This document shows, in pieces, positions 1 to 8,884 of a stretch of 64,000 bases of DNA. Positions within the stretch are counted from its first letter, which is position 1. Every line of letters begins with the position of its first letter. The translations under genes and the position numbers were made by a program. Location of the stretch: NCBI GenBank assembly GCA_938002655.1, contig CALLAC010000012.1, positions 42,187-106,186 on the forward strand, read 5' to 3'. Source of the stretch: an uncultured Cytophagales bacterium. Its GTDB lineage: Bacteria; Bacteroidota; Bacteroidia; Cytophagales; Thermonemataceae. The notes below the pieces were generated by a model. The model was not told the DNA's origin. It did no database searches and saw nothing but the letters and a program-made list of their open reading frames with translations.

Positions 1-12
1 ATAAAAATGCTT

Positions 13-411
13 TCATATTTTACAATTTTTATGCGTTCGATAATTTTTGAAATGTAAAATTGCCAGCCCGATAGACCCCAAATAGCTCAAAATTATCCAA
101 TTTCCACCCAATAAAATGCCACAAGCAAACACCAAATAAGCTACGTAAAACAATATTTTTCTGCTTTTACTTACTTTTTTAGTAGCTAAAACCACAGCAA
201 GCAATCCTACTGCCAAAAATACAAAATCGAGCCATTCCCACCATGCGTTTTCTTCTAAATCTTTCACAAAACTAAATATTATCGGTTGTAGCATCAAGAG
301 CAAAGGCAATAACAAACAATGCACAAGGCAAATAACAGAGCTTATCATTCCGAGCATATCGGCATTGAAGGAAGAAAAATACCTACTACGATTTGATGAA
401 TATAATTTCAT
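13..411 (-). CDS. MerC-domain membrane protein
   Basis: A 132-residue protein with about four hydrophobic membrane segments. The first contains C28-L-V-H-C32 followed by a leucine run, the typical metal-binding helix of MerC-family proteins, and the C-terminus ends in a basic His/Cys tail (HKNC). In the family MerC carries mercuric ions inward; in Bacteroidetes, MerC-domain proteins often occur in zinc-starvation (Zur) gene sets without other mer genes, and no merA or merT is seen here. It is divergent from an ABC transporter, and a 25-bp palindrome lies 20 nt before its start codon. I infer transport or handling of zinc or a related metal. The start is the first ATG after the palindrome. Confidence 0.75.
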   Translation of the reverse strand: MKLYSSNRSRYFSSFNADMLGMISSVICLVHCLLLPLLLMLQPIIFSFVKDLEENAWWEWLDFVFLAVGLLAVVLATKKVSKSRKILFYVAYLVFACGILLGGNWIILSYLGSIGLAILHFKNYRTHKNCKI

Positions 412-430
412 AAATAGAATTTTATGATTA

Positions 431-455
431 AATTTTGCAACAATGTTGCAAAATT
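431..455. promoter_or_regulatory. Zur/Fur-like palindromic operator
   Basis: The sequence shows a perfect inverted repeat with 12-nt arms (AATTTTGCAACA and its complement) around one central base. It lies in the divergent interval between the MerC-like gene and the ABC transporter. Read on the minus strand, positions 456-449 spell TAATTTTG, a match to the Bacteroidetes -7 element, so a bound repressor would cover the merC promoter. Fur-family repressors bind AT-rich palindromes with a TGnAACA-type core. Naming it a Zur site is inference from the metal-related neighbours. Confidence 0.65.
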
Positions 456-526
456 AGTTTATTTGCGAGAATAATTTTACTTTTAGTACAAATTTATTTT
501 GATACAAACTTATCTTAAACGAAAAA

Positions 527-1153
527 ATGTTGAAAATCAGGAATTTGAGCCATTTTTACCAAGAAAAGCAAGTTTTTTCAATCAGTAATTGGGAAATACA
601 CAAAGGCGAAAATTGGCTTATTCTGGGAAAATCGGGTAGCGGAAAAAGTACTTTGTTGCATATTTTGGCAGGTTTGCTCTCACCTACACAAGGGCAAATC
701 TTTTTTCAAGACACTGAATTTACCCAACTCAAAGGTGAAAAATTAGACCTTTTCAGAGCTCAAAATATAGGTTTTGTATTTCAGAAATCGCATTTAGTTC
801 AGACACTTTCAGTTTTAGATAATCTTTTGCTTGTGCCTTTTTTGGCAAAAGAAAAAAGTAATAAAGAAAAAGCAGAAAATTTACTTAGCAAACTCAATGT
901 TTTGCACAAAAAAAAGGATTTACCCAAAAATTTGAGCCAAGGTGAACAGCAACGCATCAGCATTGCCCGTGCCTTGATGCTATCGCCCAAACTCATTTTG
1001 GCAGACGAACCCACTGCCAGCCTCGACGACGAAAACGCCCAAGAGGTGATTGCTCTCTTTAAGCAAGTTAGCCAAGAACTGAACGCTACTTTGCTTATCG
1101 CTACCCACGACCAACGCATCAAAAATCAGTTCTCAAATATTTTTCAAATGTAA
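527..1153 (+). CDS. ABC transporter ATP-binding protein, LolD/MacB type
   Basis: A 208-residue ATPase subunit with Walker [10 protein letters not shown] near residue 36, the ABC signature LSQGEQQR near residue 137, Walker B LILADEP, and the switch His in ATHDQR near the C-terminus. Length and sequence fit the LolD/MacB/FtsE branch, whose partners are permeases with large extracytoplasmic loops. The permease gene follows after 29 nt, so the two form an operon. It would power a mechanotransmission-type transporter at the inner membrane, probably acting on a metal ligand or lipoprotein given the His-rich permease and the upstream palindrome. Confidence 0.88.
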   Translation: MLKIRNLSHFYQEKQVFSISNWEIHKGENWLILGKSGSGKSTLLHILAGLLSPTQGQIFFQDTEFTQLKGEKLDLFRAQNIGFVFQKSHLVQTLSVLDNLLLVPFLAKEKSNKEKAENLLSKLNVLHKKKDLPKNLSQGEQQRISIARALMLSPKLILADEPTASLDDENAQEVIALFKQVSQELNATLLIATHDQRIKNQFSNIFQM

Positions 1154-1182
1154 AAAATTTAATTTAATACGCTGTACTAAAA

Positions 1183-2415
1183 ATGAACTTACTGAAAATC
1201 AGCATTAAATACATTCAGCAAAAATGGCTTGGCACAAGCCTTAATGTATTGCTTTTGGGCTTGGGTTTGGGGCTAATTGTAATTACCTTGCTTGTATTTA
1301 AGCAAATAGAGCAAAATTTTTACCGAAATACCCAAAACATTGATATGGTAATAGGAGCAGAGGGAAGTCCTCTGCAATTGGTTTTATCGAGTATTTATCA
1401 CATTGATGTCCCGACAGGCAATATTTCCCTTTCGGAGGCAGAAAAGATTACGCAAAACAAACTCTTCGTCAAAAAAGCTATTCCTATAAGTCTGGGCGAT
1501 AATTTCAGAGGTTTCAGAATTGTGGGCACTACGCTTGCTTATCCCGAAAATTACCAAGCCAAACTGCAAGCAGGCGTTTGGTGGCAAAAAGAAATGGAAG
1601 CAGTACTTGGAGCAGAAGTTGCCAAAGCCGAAAACTTGAAAATCGGAGATACATTCTTCGGCGGACACGGTACGCAAAACGACAACAACGAAGACCTGCT
1701 CCACAAAGACAAACCCTACAAGGTTGTAGGCATTATGCAAAAAACCAATACCGTATTAGATAGGCTTGTATTGACAAGTTTGGAAAGTGTGTGGCACATT
1801 CACGAGCACCAAGACCACGAACACCATCACGAGGAAGGCGAAAATCACGACCATAACCACGACCACGAAGAAGATGACAAAGAAATTACGGCTTTGCTCA
1901 TTACGTTTGGCTCACCGATGGCGGCTATCAATCTGCCTCGCCAAGTTGATGCTCTGGACAATATGCAATCGGCTGTACCGATGGCAGAAGTGGCTCGTAT
2001 GCTCACGATTTTAGGCATCGGAGCCGATGCCCTCAAAGCCTTAGGCTATGTGCTTTTGGCAGTGGCAATGCTGGGAGTTTTCATTGGTATTTACAATGCT
2101 TTGCAAGAACGCCGCTACGATTTAGCTCTAATGCGTTTCTTGGGTGCATCTAAAGCTCAACTTTTCGGACTTATCATTTTAGAAGGTTTTTTAATTACTT
2201 TTTTAGGGACAGCTTTCGGATTATCTGTGGGGCATTTCGGATTAGAATTGCTTGCTCAAAGTTTTACTCAAAACCTTTATTTTGAGCTCAAAGGCTTACT
2301 TTGGGTACAAGAAGAACTTTGGCTTATTGCCTTTGTGTTCTTGCTTAGCGTAATCATCTCTACAATTTTAGCTTTGCAAGTCTACAAGATTGATGTAATC
2401 AAAACCTTGCAATAA
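1183..2415 (+). CDS. MacB/FtsX-type ABC permease with His-rich loop
   Basis: A 410-residue permease with one N-terminal membrane helix (about residues 18-40), a long periplasmic domain and three C-terminal helices (from about 285, 325 and 375), the FtsX/MacB_PCD layout. Unusual is a His/Asp/Glu-rich stretch at about residues 205-235, with roughly a dozen histidines in clusters such as HEHQDHEHHH. Such stretches are seen in zinc-binding proteins, for example ZnuA and the ZrgA component of Vibrio. With the preceding ATPase it forms a complete exporter-type ABC unit. The substrate is unknown; I infer a zinc-linked role. A strong terminator follows its stop codon. Confidence 0.85.
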   Translation: MNLLKISIKYIQQKWLGTSLNVLLLGLGLGLIVITLLVFKQIEQNFYRNTQNIDMVIGAEGSPLQLVLSSIYHIDVPTGNISLSEAEKITQNKLFVKKAIPISLGDNFRGFRIVGTTLAYPENYQAKLQAGVWWQKEMEAVLGAEVAKAENLKIGDTFFGGHGTQNDNNEDLLHKDKPYKVVGIMQKTNTVLDRLVLTSLESVWHIHEHQDHEHHHEEGENHDHNHDHEEDDKEITALLITFGSPMAAINLPRQVDALDNMQSAVPMAEVARMLTILGIGADALKALGYVLLAVAMLGVFIGIYNALQERRYDLALMRFLGASKAQLFGLIILEGFLITFLGTAFGLSVGHFGLELLAQSFTQNLYFELKGLLWVQEELWLIAFVFLLSVIISTILALQVYKIDVIKTLQ

Positions 2416-2420
2416 AGCAA

Positions 2421-2454
2421 AAAAGGTGATTGAGCGGAGCCGAAATCACCTTTT
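2421..2454. terminator. Bidirectional terminator
   Basis: An 11-bp perfect stem (AAAAGGTGATT with AATCACCTTTT) and a 12-nt loop separate two converging genes. The A run on one side and T run on the other would serve both strands. Confidence 0.8.
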
Positions 2455-2473
2455 CTTGCAAAAAGATTTATTT

Positions 2474-3196
2474 TTACGAAAACTGCGGGAAAGGGTCTTT
2501 GAGTTTTTTTCCTTTCTTCACTTCTTCCCACTCTTGCGGCGTACAAAGGCAGGCTTCCAATTCTTTTATAATCAAATCTTTATTCATATCTTGCCCGATA
2601 ATGACGATTTCGTTCATTCGGTCGCCAAATTCTTTATCCCAGCGAGCTTCAATGAGGTCTTTATTTTCTACGAAGGAAGGGTACATCATTCGTTGCGAGA
2701 AAGGCATACTACACCACCACACGCCTGCGGGGTCGGCACGGAGCGAGCCACCTGCCTGCCCCCAACTCAAAGCCATATCGGGGCGAGAAGCCAACCAAAA
2801 TAGCCCTTTGCTACGGATAATTGTTGAGTGCCAATCGTTTGCTAAATAATTCCAAAACCTTTCGGGGTGAAAAGGACGCTTATTTCGGAATACAAACGAA
2901 CTGATGCCGTATTCTTCGGTTTCGGGGGTGTGGGTATCTTTGTTGAGTTCTTGTATCCACCCTGCCGACTGCGAGGCTTCGTCGTAGTTAAAAAGTCCGG
3001 TGCCTATTACTTCGTTAAGTGGCACACGTCCAAACTCAGCAGGAATGATTTTTGCCGAAGGATTGAGTTTCTGCAAAACTGCTTTCAACTCGCCCAAATG
3101 ATGTGGGGCAATCAAATCGGCTTTATTAAGAACTATTACATTAGCGAACTCAATTTGGTCGGTAATACGAATGAGGGGGAATTTTACTATCATCAT
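2474..3196 (-). pseudogene. COG0523 (CobW/YciC) GTPase, 5' truncated
   Basis: A 240-codon frame that matches only the back half of a COG0523 metallochaperone GTPase. Present are DQIEFANVIVLNKADL (the NKxD guanine-recognition motif, near residue 25) and the whole CobW C-terminal domain to a normal stop. Missing are about 170 N-terminal residues with the P-loop GxxGxGKT and the zinc-binding GCxCC motif. Upstream of the first ATG the frame closes at a TAA after a dozen codons, and no P-loop is encoded before it. Zur-regulated COG0523 proteins deliver or salvage zinc in other bacteria. It cannot bind GTP normally, so I call it a decayed gene; a stand-alone C-terminal protein is less likely. Confidence 0.75.
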
Positions 3197-3374
3197 GCAA
3201 AAAATGAGATAGAGTTTGCAAACAGCACGGGCGATTTACTTTGATAAAGCGTTATCCGATGAGCTTATCTCACACAAAAATACAAAATTTTTCCGTCAAA
3301 AACTAAAATTCTATTAAAAATTCTCTATCACAAATAGTCAAGAATGAATAAGAGAGAGCCAATGATAATGATAG
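3197..3374. other. Intergenic, truncation junction
   Basis: The stretch directly upstream of the truncated CobW gene shows no coding potential and no obvious inverted repeat of an insertion sequence. It joins the CobW remnant to the transposase-like remnant that starts near 3375. Confidence 0.5.
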
Positions 3375-3659
3375 TTTGAAGTCAATCAAGGAGGCAAAAA
3401 ATATTTGTTACACATTGAAATTCAGAGCAAAGAAGACGAACAAATGCTCAAACGAATGTATATGTACAGTGCCTTGCTTCACGATAAATTTTCCTTACCT
3501 GTCAAGCAAGTGGTATTTTCTTTGCTTGAAAAAACCTAAATGCGGCATGCTTTGGATATGGGCTATTTTACGTATTCATACAAGTTAGTTAGTTTGTACG
3601 AAATTTTTCACAAAGAGTTTCTAAAAGAATTGGAAAATCTTTTTCTTGAAATGCTATAA
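3375..3659 (+). pseudogene. Rpn/PD-(D/E)XK transposase-like remnant
   Basis: One reading frame gives GGKKYLLHIEIQSKEDEQ followed by MLKRMYMYSALLHDKF, then an in-frame TAA at 3537-3539, then MRHALDMGYFTYSYKLVSL to a stop at 3657-3659. The pattern LLHIEIQ, R-M-Y-Y and SLP-V is that of the Rpn family (recombination-promoting nuclease / putative transposase, PD-(D/E)XK fold; the E-x-Q is part of the active site). The N-terminal quarter is absent and the frame is broken, so it is a fossil. It lies between the truncated CobW gene and parE. Confidence 0.6.
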
Positions 3660-3760
3660 GATAATGTTCTGTAAGTTATCAAATTAAATATCAATTTCTC
3701 ATAAAAATTTTCGTAGTGGTGTAAAAAGTATGATGATAAAATTTGATTGATTTTACAAGT

Positions 3761-3779
3761 TTTAAAGACCTTACAGGTT
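3761..3779. repeat. Dispersed repeat, copy 1 (ACCTTACAGGTT type)
   Basis: TTTAAAGACCTTACAGGTT occurs here and again, identical over 19 nt, at 62213-62231. Related palindromic forms lie near 62091 and 63798. It is in the parE leader, just upstream of its promoter. Confidence 0.55.
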
Positions 3780-3800
3780 TCTAAATTTTCTAAAAATTGC

Positions 3801-3808
3801 TACTTTTG
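3801..3808 (+). promoter_or_regulatory. Putative parE -7 element
   Basis: TACTTTTG fits the Bacteroidetes -7 consensus TAnnTTTG and lies 29 nt before the parE ATG. A weak -33 (TTTC) is found 19 nt upstream. Confidence 0.45.
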
Positions 3809-3836
3809 CTAAAAAATATAAACCTTAAAACCAATT

Positions 3837-5726
3837 ATGACGACTAATAGCGTTCAATACAACGAAGAAAGCATCAAATCATTAGAACCTCGTGAGCATA
3901 TCCGTTTACGTCCAGGAATGTATATTGGTAAATTAGGTGACGGTTCTTCGCAAGACGATGGTATTTATGTACTTGTCAAAGAAATTATTGATAATTCCAT
4001 TGATGAATATACGATGGGTTTTGGGAATAAAATTGAGATAGAAGTCAGTGAAAATAGAGTACAAGTACGCGATTATGGGCGGGGCATTCCTTTGGGAAAA
4101 GTGATAGATTGTGTTTCCAAAATCAATACAGGTGGAAAATACGACTCATCAGTTTTTCAGAAATCTGTAGGTTTGAATGGCGTAGGTACAAAAGCTGTAA
4201 ACGCTCTTTCTAAATATTTTATGGTACAATCTTTTCGTGATGGACAAAGCAAAAGAGCTGATTTTCAGCAAGGTATACTTGTAAAAGACTATCCAATACA
4301 ACCCACTACCCAACCCAATGGTACACTTGTTATTTTTGAACCTGATGATACTATTTTCAAAAATTATAGTTTTATTCCTCAATATCTTGAAGAACAAATT
4401 TGGAACTATGCTTTTTTGAATGCAGGGCTGAAAATTATCTTCAATGGGCAAACATATGTTTCTAAAAATGGTCTTTTAGACCTTCTGAAGCGTAAAACTA
4501 ATGAAGATGAAATTCGCTACCCAATTATTCATTGCAAAGGAAACGATATTGAGTTTGCTCTTACGCATGGCAACCAATATGGAGAAGAATATTACTCTTT
4601 TGTCAATGGACAGCACACTACTCAAGGCGGTACGCATTTAGCGGCTTTTCGCGAGGCACTTGTAAAAACTATTCGAGAGTTTTTCAAGAAAGAATTTGAT
4701 GCTTCGGATATTCGTGCTTCTGTAGTAGCCGCAATCAGTATTCGTGTGCAAGAACCCGTGTTTGAATCGCAAACGAAAACTAAATTAGGCTCTACCAACC
4801 TTTCCCCTGACGAAAACTCCCCAAGCATTCGGGCATTTATCAACGATTTTGTCAAAAAAGAATTGGATAATTACTTGCATAAAAATCCGCAAACTGCCGA
4901 AGCTATGCTCAAACGCATTTTGCAATCGGAGCGTGAGCGTAAAGAAATTGCAGGCATTAAGAAACTTGCTAACGAAAGAGCCAAAAAAGCCAATTTGCAC
5001 AACAAAAAACTTCGCGATTGCCGTATCCATTACGACGACTACAAGCACGAACTTCGCCAAGATACTACGCTATTCATCACAGAAGGTGATTCGGCAAGTG
5101 GCTCTATTACCAAAGCTCGTAATCCACTTACCCAAGCTGTTTTTTCTTTGCGAGGCAAACCACTCAATTGCTACAATATGAGCAAAAAAGTAGTATATGA
5201 AAACGAGGAGTTCAATCTTCTCCAACATGCCCTCAATATTGAAGACGGCTTGGAAGGCTTGCGTTACAACCGAGTTGTCATTGCTACCGATGCCGATGTA
5301 GATGGTATGCATATTCGCCTGCTTTTGCTTACTTTCTTTTTGCAATTTTTCCCTGATTTGGTACGAAATGGGCACTTGTACATTTTAGAAACTCCACTTT
5401 TCAGAGTACGTAACAAGCAAAAAACCATTTATTGCTACTCGGAACAAGAAAAACAAAAAGCTATCCGACAGCTCGGCAGAAATTCCGAAATTACACGCTT
5501 CAAAGGTTTGGGAGAAATTTCTCCCGATGAATTTGCTGAATTTATTGGCGAAAATATTCGTTTAGAGCCTATAATACTTAAAGAACATACCCATATTCCA
5601 AAAATTTTGGAATATTATATGGGTAAAAACACACCTGCTCGCCAAGAGTTTATCATCAACAACTTACGAGTAGATTTAGAAGCCCTCTCCGAAGAAGAAA
5701 TTATCGCAGAAATGGAAATGGTGTAG
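3837..5726 (+). CDS. parE: DNA topoisomerase IV subunit B
   Basis: ParE supplies the ATPase half of topoisomerase IV, which decatenates daughter chromosomes together with ParC. The 629 residues start with the GHKL ATPase ([20 protein letters not shown], then [11 protein letters not shown]), continue with the transducer domain and end with the TOPRIM region, in which EGDSASG lies near residue 416 and [12 protein letters not shown] further on. The [16 protein letters not shown] signature is that of ParE in Bacteroidetes rather than of GyrB, and the length fits. No parC is adjacent. The gene is convergent with recX, with only 3 nt between the stop codons. Confidence 0.93.
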   Translation: MTTNSVQYNEESIKSLEPREHIRLRPGMYIGKLGDGSSQDDGIYVLVKEIIDNSIDEYTMGFGNKIEIEVSENRVQVRDYGRGIPLGKVIDCVSKINTGGKYDSSVFQKSVGLNGVGTKAVNALSKYFMVQSFRDGQSKRADFQQGILVKDYPIQPTTQPNGTLVIFEPDDTIFKNYSFIPQYLEEQIWNYAFLNAGLKIIFNGQTYVSKNGLLDLLKRKTNEDEIRYPIIHCKGNDIEFALTHGNQYGEEYYSFVNGQHTTQGGTHLAAFREALVKTIREFFKKEFDASDIRASVVAAISIRVQEPVFESQTKTKLGSTNLSPDENSPSIRAFINDFVKKELDNYLHKNPQTAEAMLKRILQSERERKEIAGIKKLANERAKKANLHNKKLRDCRIHYDDYKHELRQDTTLFITEGDSASGSITKARNPLTQAVFSLRGKPLNCYNMSKKVVYENEEFNLLQHALNIEDGLEGLRYNRVVIATDADVDGMHIRLLLLTFFLQFFPDLVRNGHLYILETPLFRVRNKQKTIYCYSEQEKQKAIRQLGRNSEITRFKGLGEISPDEFAEFIGENIRLEPIILKEHTHIPKILEYYMGKNTPARQEFIINNLRVDLEALSEEEIIAEMEMV

Positions 5727-5741
5727 CCTCTACACCATTTC
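5715..5741. terminator. Hairpin built from both stop codons of parE and recX
   Basis: A 12-bp perfect stem (GAAATGGTGTAG with CTACACCATTTC) closes a 3-nt loop. The left arm holds the last codons and TAG of parE; the right arm holds those of recX on the other strand. Both proteins therefore end in Glu-Met-Val or Asn-Glu-Met-Val. It likely works as a shared transcription stop or mRNA end-protecting hairpin. Confidence 0.75.
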
Positions 5742-6200
5742 ATTTACAATATCCCAGACAATATCGCTCTCAAATCCTTTACCAATGGCATAATAAGCAA
5801 GTTTTTGTTTGCGTTTCAGTGGATTTTTTTCACTGATCTTCTCATTTTTCTTCATCAGCAATTCTCGCACAGTGGCTTCATAATCTTCATCAGCAATTTC
5901 GTTGAGGGCTTCTTTGATGCAGTATTCTGTAATATGATGCATTTGCAAAGCTTGGCGAATTTTGCGTTTGCCCCATTTTTTTATGCGAAACTTACCTCCT
6001 GCAAAAGTCTTGGCAAAACGCTCTTCATTGATAAAACCCTGCGTAACAAGTTCGGCAATAACCCACTCTATCTCTTCGTTATCAAGCCAATACGTTTCTT
6101 TTAGTTTTTTTCGGGCTTCATACTGAGAACGTTCCTGATACGCACACCACGATACCATTTTTTGCAAAGCCTCTTTTGCCGAAACTGCTTTTCTGTTCAT
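5730..6200 (-). CDS. recX: Regulatory protein RecX
   Basis: A small 156-residue, strongly basic helical protein of the RecX family, which binds RecA filaments and limits recombinase activity. Visible are three-helix repeats with the typical W-x-I-R-Q-A-L and G-x-x-N-E-E-R-F-A signatures (GFINEERFAKTFAGGKFR, near residue 75). No recA lies nearby. It is convergent with parE and shares a terminator hairpin with it. Upstream it is divergent from the arginase gene over 152 nt. Confidence 0.85.
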   Translation of the reverse strand: MNRKAVSAKEALQKMVSWCAYQERSQYEARKKLKETYWLDNEEIEWVIAELVTQGFINEERFAKTFAGGKFRIKKWGKRKIRQALQMHHITEYCIKEALNEIADEDYEATVRELLMKKNEKISEKNPLKRKQKLAYYAIGKGFESDIVWDIVNEMV

Positions 6201-6352
6201 AGTTTTGCTAGTTTCATTTGTTTGTATTGTTTTGGTACATTTTCAAGTTTTTTGCATAAAAATTTTGATAATTCGAGGCAAATCTATATCTTGCTAACAT
6301 TCAAATTTTGCCGTAGCAATCTGCAATTATATCATCTAAAAAAGAAATCTAT

Positions 6353-7345
6353 ATGCGTTCCGTTTGTATATTAGCCACTAAAAGTGAATTGGGTGCTGGC
6401 ACCCGAGGAGCTAGCTTGGGTATCGATGCGATACGCTTTGCTAGCCTGAACAAAAATAAAAAATTTTTTCAGCAATATCCTTATTTAGAAATTTCAACCA
6501 ACAACGAGGCATTATTCTACGATACTCCTCACATATTCGCAAAAAATATTGATGCTATTCTCAAAAATCAGACTGAAATTTGCCAAAAAGTTTATGAATG
6601 CTTAAAAAAAGAATATTTTCCTTTGGTTATTGCAGGCGACCACTCTTGCTCCAACGCTACCATAGCAGGTATCAAACAAGCCTTTCCTGAAAAAACCTTG
6701 GGAGTAGTATGGATAGATGCCCACGCTGATTTACACTCGCCTTTCACTACCCCTTCGGGAAATATGCACGGTATGCCTCTTGCAATGGCTCTTGCCGAAG
6801 ATAATTCGAGCCAACAAGTAAACAATGTAAAGCCTGAAACCCTTTTCTATTGGGAGCAAATCAAAAATTTAGGTATACCAGGGGCAAAAATCTCTCCATC
6901 ATATTTAGTTTACATAGGTGTACGCGATACCGAGCCACAAGAAGAAGCCTTCATCGCTCGACATAAAATTCGTAATTACACAGTCGAAGAGCTCCGACGC
7001 CGAAGCATAGAAGTAGTGGTTAGAGAAATTTTGGAAGAAAAACTTGCAAAATGCGATTTAATTTATATCTCGTTTGATGTAGACAGTTTAGATAGCAGTA
7101 TTTCGGTAGGCACAGGCACACCTGTTTCGGGTGGTTTGAGCGTAGCCGAAGCCAAAGAAATTAATGCTTATTTACTACAAGATATGCGTGTATGTGCTTG
7201 GGAAATGGTAGAAATTAACCCCTTGCTGGATACCAAAGGCAATAAAATGGGCGAAGTAGCTTTTGAAATTTTAGAAAGTAGTGCAAATGCATCGCAAATG
7301 GTTTATCCTCCTAAAAAATTTCAGATAAGCCCCTCATTTGCATAA
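6353..7345 (+). CDS. Arginase/formiminoglutamase family hydrolase
   Basis: A 330-residue ureohydrolase. The di-manganese site is complete: H97 in AGDHS, D122, H124 and D126 in DAHADLHSP, and D242 and D244 in SFDVDSLD. The substrate loop TPSGNMHGMPLA is that of arginases, which cut L-arginine to ornithine and urea; formiminoglutamase remains possible. It sits alone, divergent from recX and upstream of a glycosyltransferase. The cytoplasmic enzyme would serve arginine catabolism. Confidence 0.83.
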   Translation: MRSVCILATKSELGAGTRGASLGIDAIRFASLNKNKKFFQQYPYLEISTNNEALFYDTPHIFAKNIDAILKNQTEICQKVYECLKKEYFPLVIAGDHSCSNATIAGIKQAFPEKTLGVVWIDAHADLHSPFTTPSGNMHGMPLAMALAEDNSSQQVNNVKPETLFYWEQIKNLGIPGAKISPSYLVYIGVRDTEPQEEAFIARHKIRNYTVEELRRRSIEVVVREILEEKLAKCDLIYISFDVDSLDSSISVGTGTPVSGGLSVAEAKEINAYLLQDMRVCAWEMVEINPLLDTKGNKMGEVAFEILESSANASQMVYPPKKFQISPSFA

Positions 7346-7468
7346 ATTTTTGTATACAAGTAAATCAGCATATTATTCCATAGTAGAAAGTTCTTGCAAA
7401 AAACCGAAGAAAATTACTCTGAATAGCAAAAATTCTGTAATTTTTCGTGCAAAATTATATGAAAACGC

Positions 7469-8467
7469 ATGAAGAAAAATTACCGAAAAATTCTTGTTAT
7501 TCAAACTGCTTTTATTGGTGATGTAATTCTTGCTACGGCTGTAATAGAAAAATTGCACTCTTTTTATCCTGATGCAGAAATTTTCATTTTAGTGAAAAAA
7601 GGCTATGAATCGCTTTTTGCAGGGCATCCGTTTCTGGCTGATACTTGGGTGTGGGAAAAAGGCAAATATAAGTACAGAAATCTTTGGCAAACTTTACAAA
7701 AAATTCGAATTGAACGCTTCGACTTGCTTATCAACTTACATCGTTTTGCATCATCAGGCTTTTTGATGGCCTTTTCGGGAGCAAGAGAAAAATATTGTTT
7801 TCGTAAAAATCCTTTTTGGTGGCTAGCGAGCCGAAGTTTTCCCCACAAATTTCAAAAAAATTTACACGAAGTTGAACGCAACCATCAACTTATTGCCAAG
7901 CTCACCGATGAAAAACCTGCTTTCCCTCGCCTCTACCCCACAGCTACCGACTATGAAAGTATCAAGCCTTATCTTACGGATAATTATATTTGTATTGCTC
8001 CTGCTTCGGTATGGGCTACCAAGCAGTTTCCTGCTCATAAGTGGGTAGAATTTATCAGAATGCTTTTCCCTTCGGAAATAAATATCTATTTGCTTGGAGC
8101 CAAGCAAGATAGCAAGTTATGTGAGCGAATTATTGCCGAAAGTCGCTATCCTTTCATACAAAATTTAGCAGGTAAATTGAGCCTTTTGCAGTCGGCGGCA
8201 CTGATGAAAACAGCAAAGATGAACTATGTGAACGATTCTGCTCCTTTGCATTTAGCCTCTGCGGTAAATGCCCCTGTATGTGCTATTTTTTGCTCTACCA
8301 TTCCTGATTTTGGTTTTTTCCCTCTTGCAGAAAAATCATATATTGTAGAAACCTCGCAAAAACTGCGTTGTCGTCCCTGTGGTTTACACGGCTACAAGGC
8401 TTGTCCGCAAGAACATTTTGCCTGTGGTGAAACTATTGCAGTAGAAAATTTGGTAGAAATATTGTAA
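7469..8467 (+). CDS. GT9 heptosyltransferase-like glycosyltransferase
   Basis: A 332-residue GT-B enzyme of family 9 (ADP-heptose:LPS heptosyltransferase type). The N-terminus KILVIQTAFIGDVILATAV is the family signature, and the nucleotide-sugar half has APASVWATKQFPAHKW and the motif NDSAPLHLASA near residue 255. A Cys-rich tail (CRPCGLHGYKACPQ) is common in this family. It would add a heptose-like sugar to a surface glycolipid at the inner face of the inner membrane. The next gene follows after 6 nt, suggesting an operon. Confidence 0.87.
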   Translation: MKKNYRKILVIQTAFIGDVILATAVIEKLHSFYPDAEIFILVKKGYESLFAGHPFLADTWVWEKGKYKYRNLWQTLQKIRIERFDLLINLHRFASSGFLMAFSGAREKYCFRKNPFWWLASRSFPHKFQKNLHEVERNHQLIAKLTDEKPAFPRLYPTATDYESIKPYLTDNYICIAPASVWATKQFPAHKWVEFIRMLFPSEINIYLLGAKQDSKLCERIIAESRYPFIQNLAGKLSLLQSAALMKTAKMNYVNDSAPLHLASAVNAPVCAIFCSTIPDFGFFPLAEKSYIVETSQKLRCRPCGLHGYKACPQEHFACGETIAVENLVEIL

Positions 8468-8473
8468 AAATTT

Positions 8474-8878
8474 ATGTTTCAATGGCTTGCAATAACATTT
8501 TTTTTGTTTAGTTGCTGTGTTTTGCAAGCTCAAACACAAGAAAATACTATTTTACAAGATAGCATCTATACATTTGCAGAAATAATGCCTCAGCCTGAAA
8601 GCGGTTATGCCAAATTTTACAAATATTTGCAAGAAAACTTGTACTATACCCAAGAGGCTCTGGATAAAAAAATTGAAGGATATGTGTTTGTGAGTTTTAT
8701 TGTAGACAAAAGAGGACAAATTCACAACATTAAGATAATCAAAGGGTTAGGTTATGGATTAGACGAGGAAGTTATCAGGGTATTTTCGGAAAGCCCCCCG
8801 TGGAGAGCCGGTTATCACAACAAAGAGCCTGTAAATGTAAAAATGACATTCCAGGTAGTTTTCAGACTGCCGCGATAA
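8474..8878 (+). CDS. TonB C-terminal domain protein
   Basis: A 134-residue exported protein with an N-terminal hydrophobic signal (ending near residue 20, before QTQEN) and a TonB_C domain: EGYVFVSFIVDKRGQI, then IKIIKGLGYGLDEE and SPPWRAG. It lacks the long Pro-rich linker of classical TonB, so energy transduction to outer-membrane receptors is uncertain; periplasmic TonB_C proteins of this size are frequent in Bacteroidetes. It lies 6 nt after the GT9 gene and ends 6 nt before the convergent asparaginase gene. Confidence 0.8.
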   Translation: MFQWLAITFFLFSCCVLQAQTQENTILQDSIYTFAEIMPQPESGYAKFYKYLQENLYYTQEALDKKIEGYVFVSFIVDKRGQIHNIKIIKGLGYGLDEEVIRVFSESPPWRAGYHNKEPVNVKMTFQVVFRLPR

Positions 8879-8884
8879 GTCTTT

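Noticed and set aside
1..411. A mercury resistance operon
   Set aside because: Only a MerC-like gene is present; merA, merR, merP and merT are not seen.
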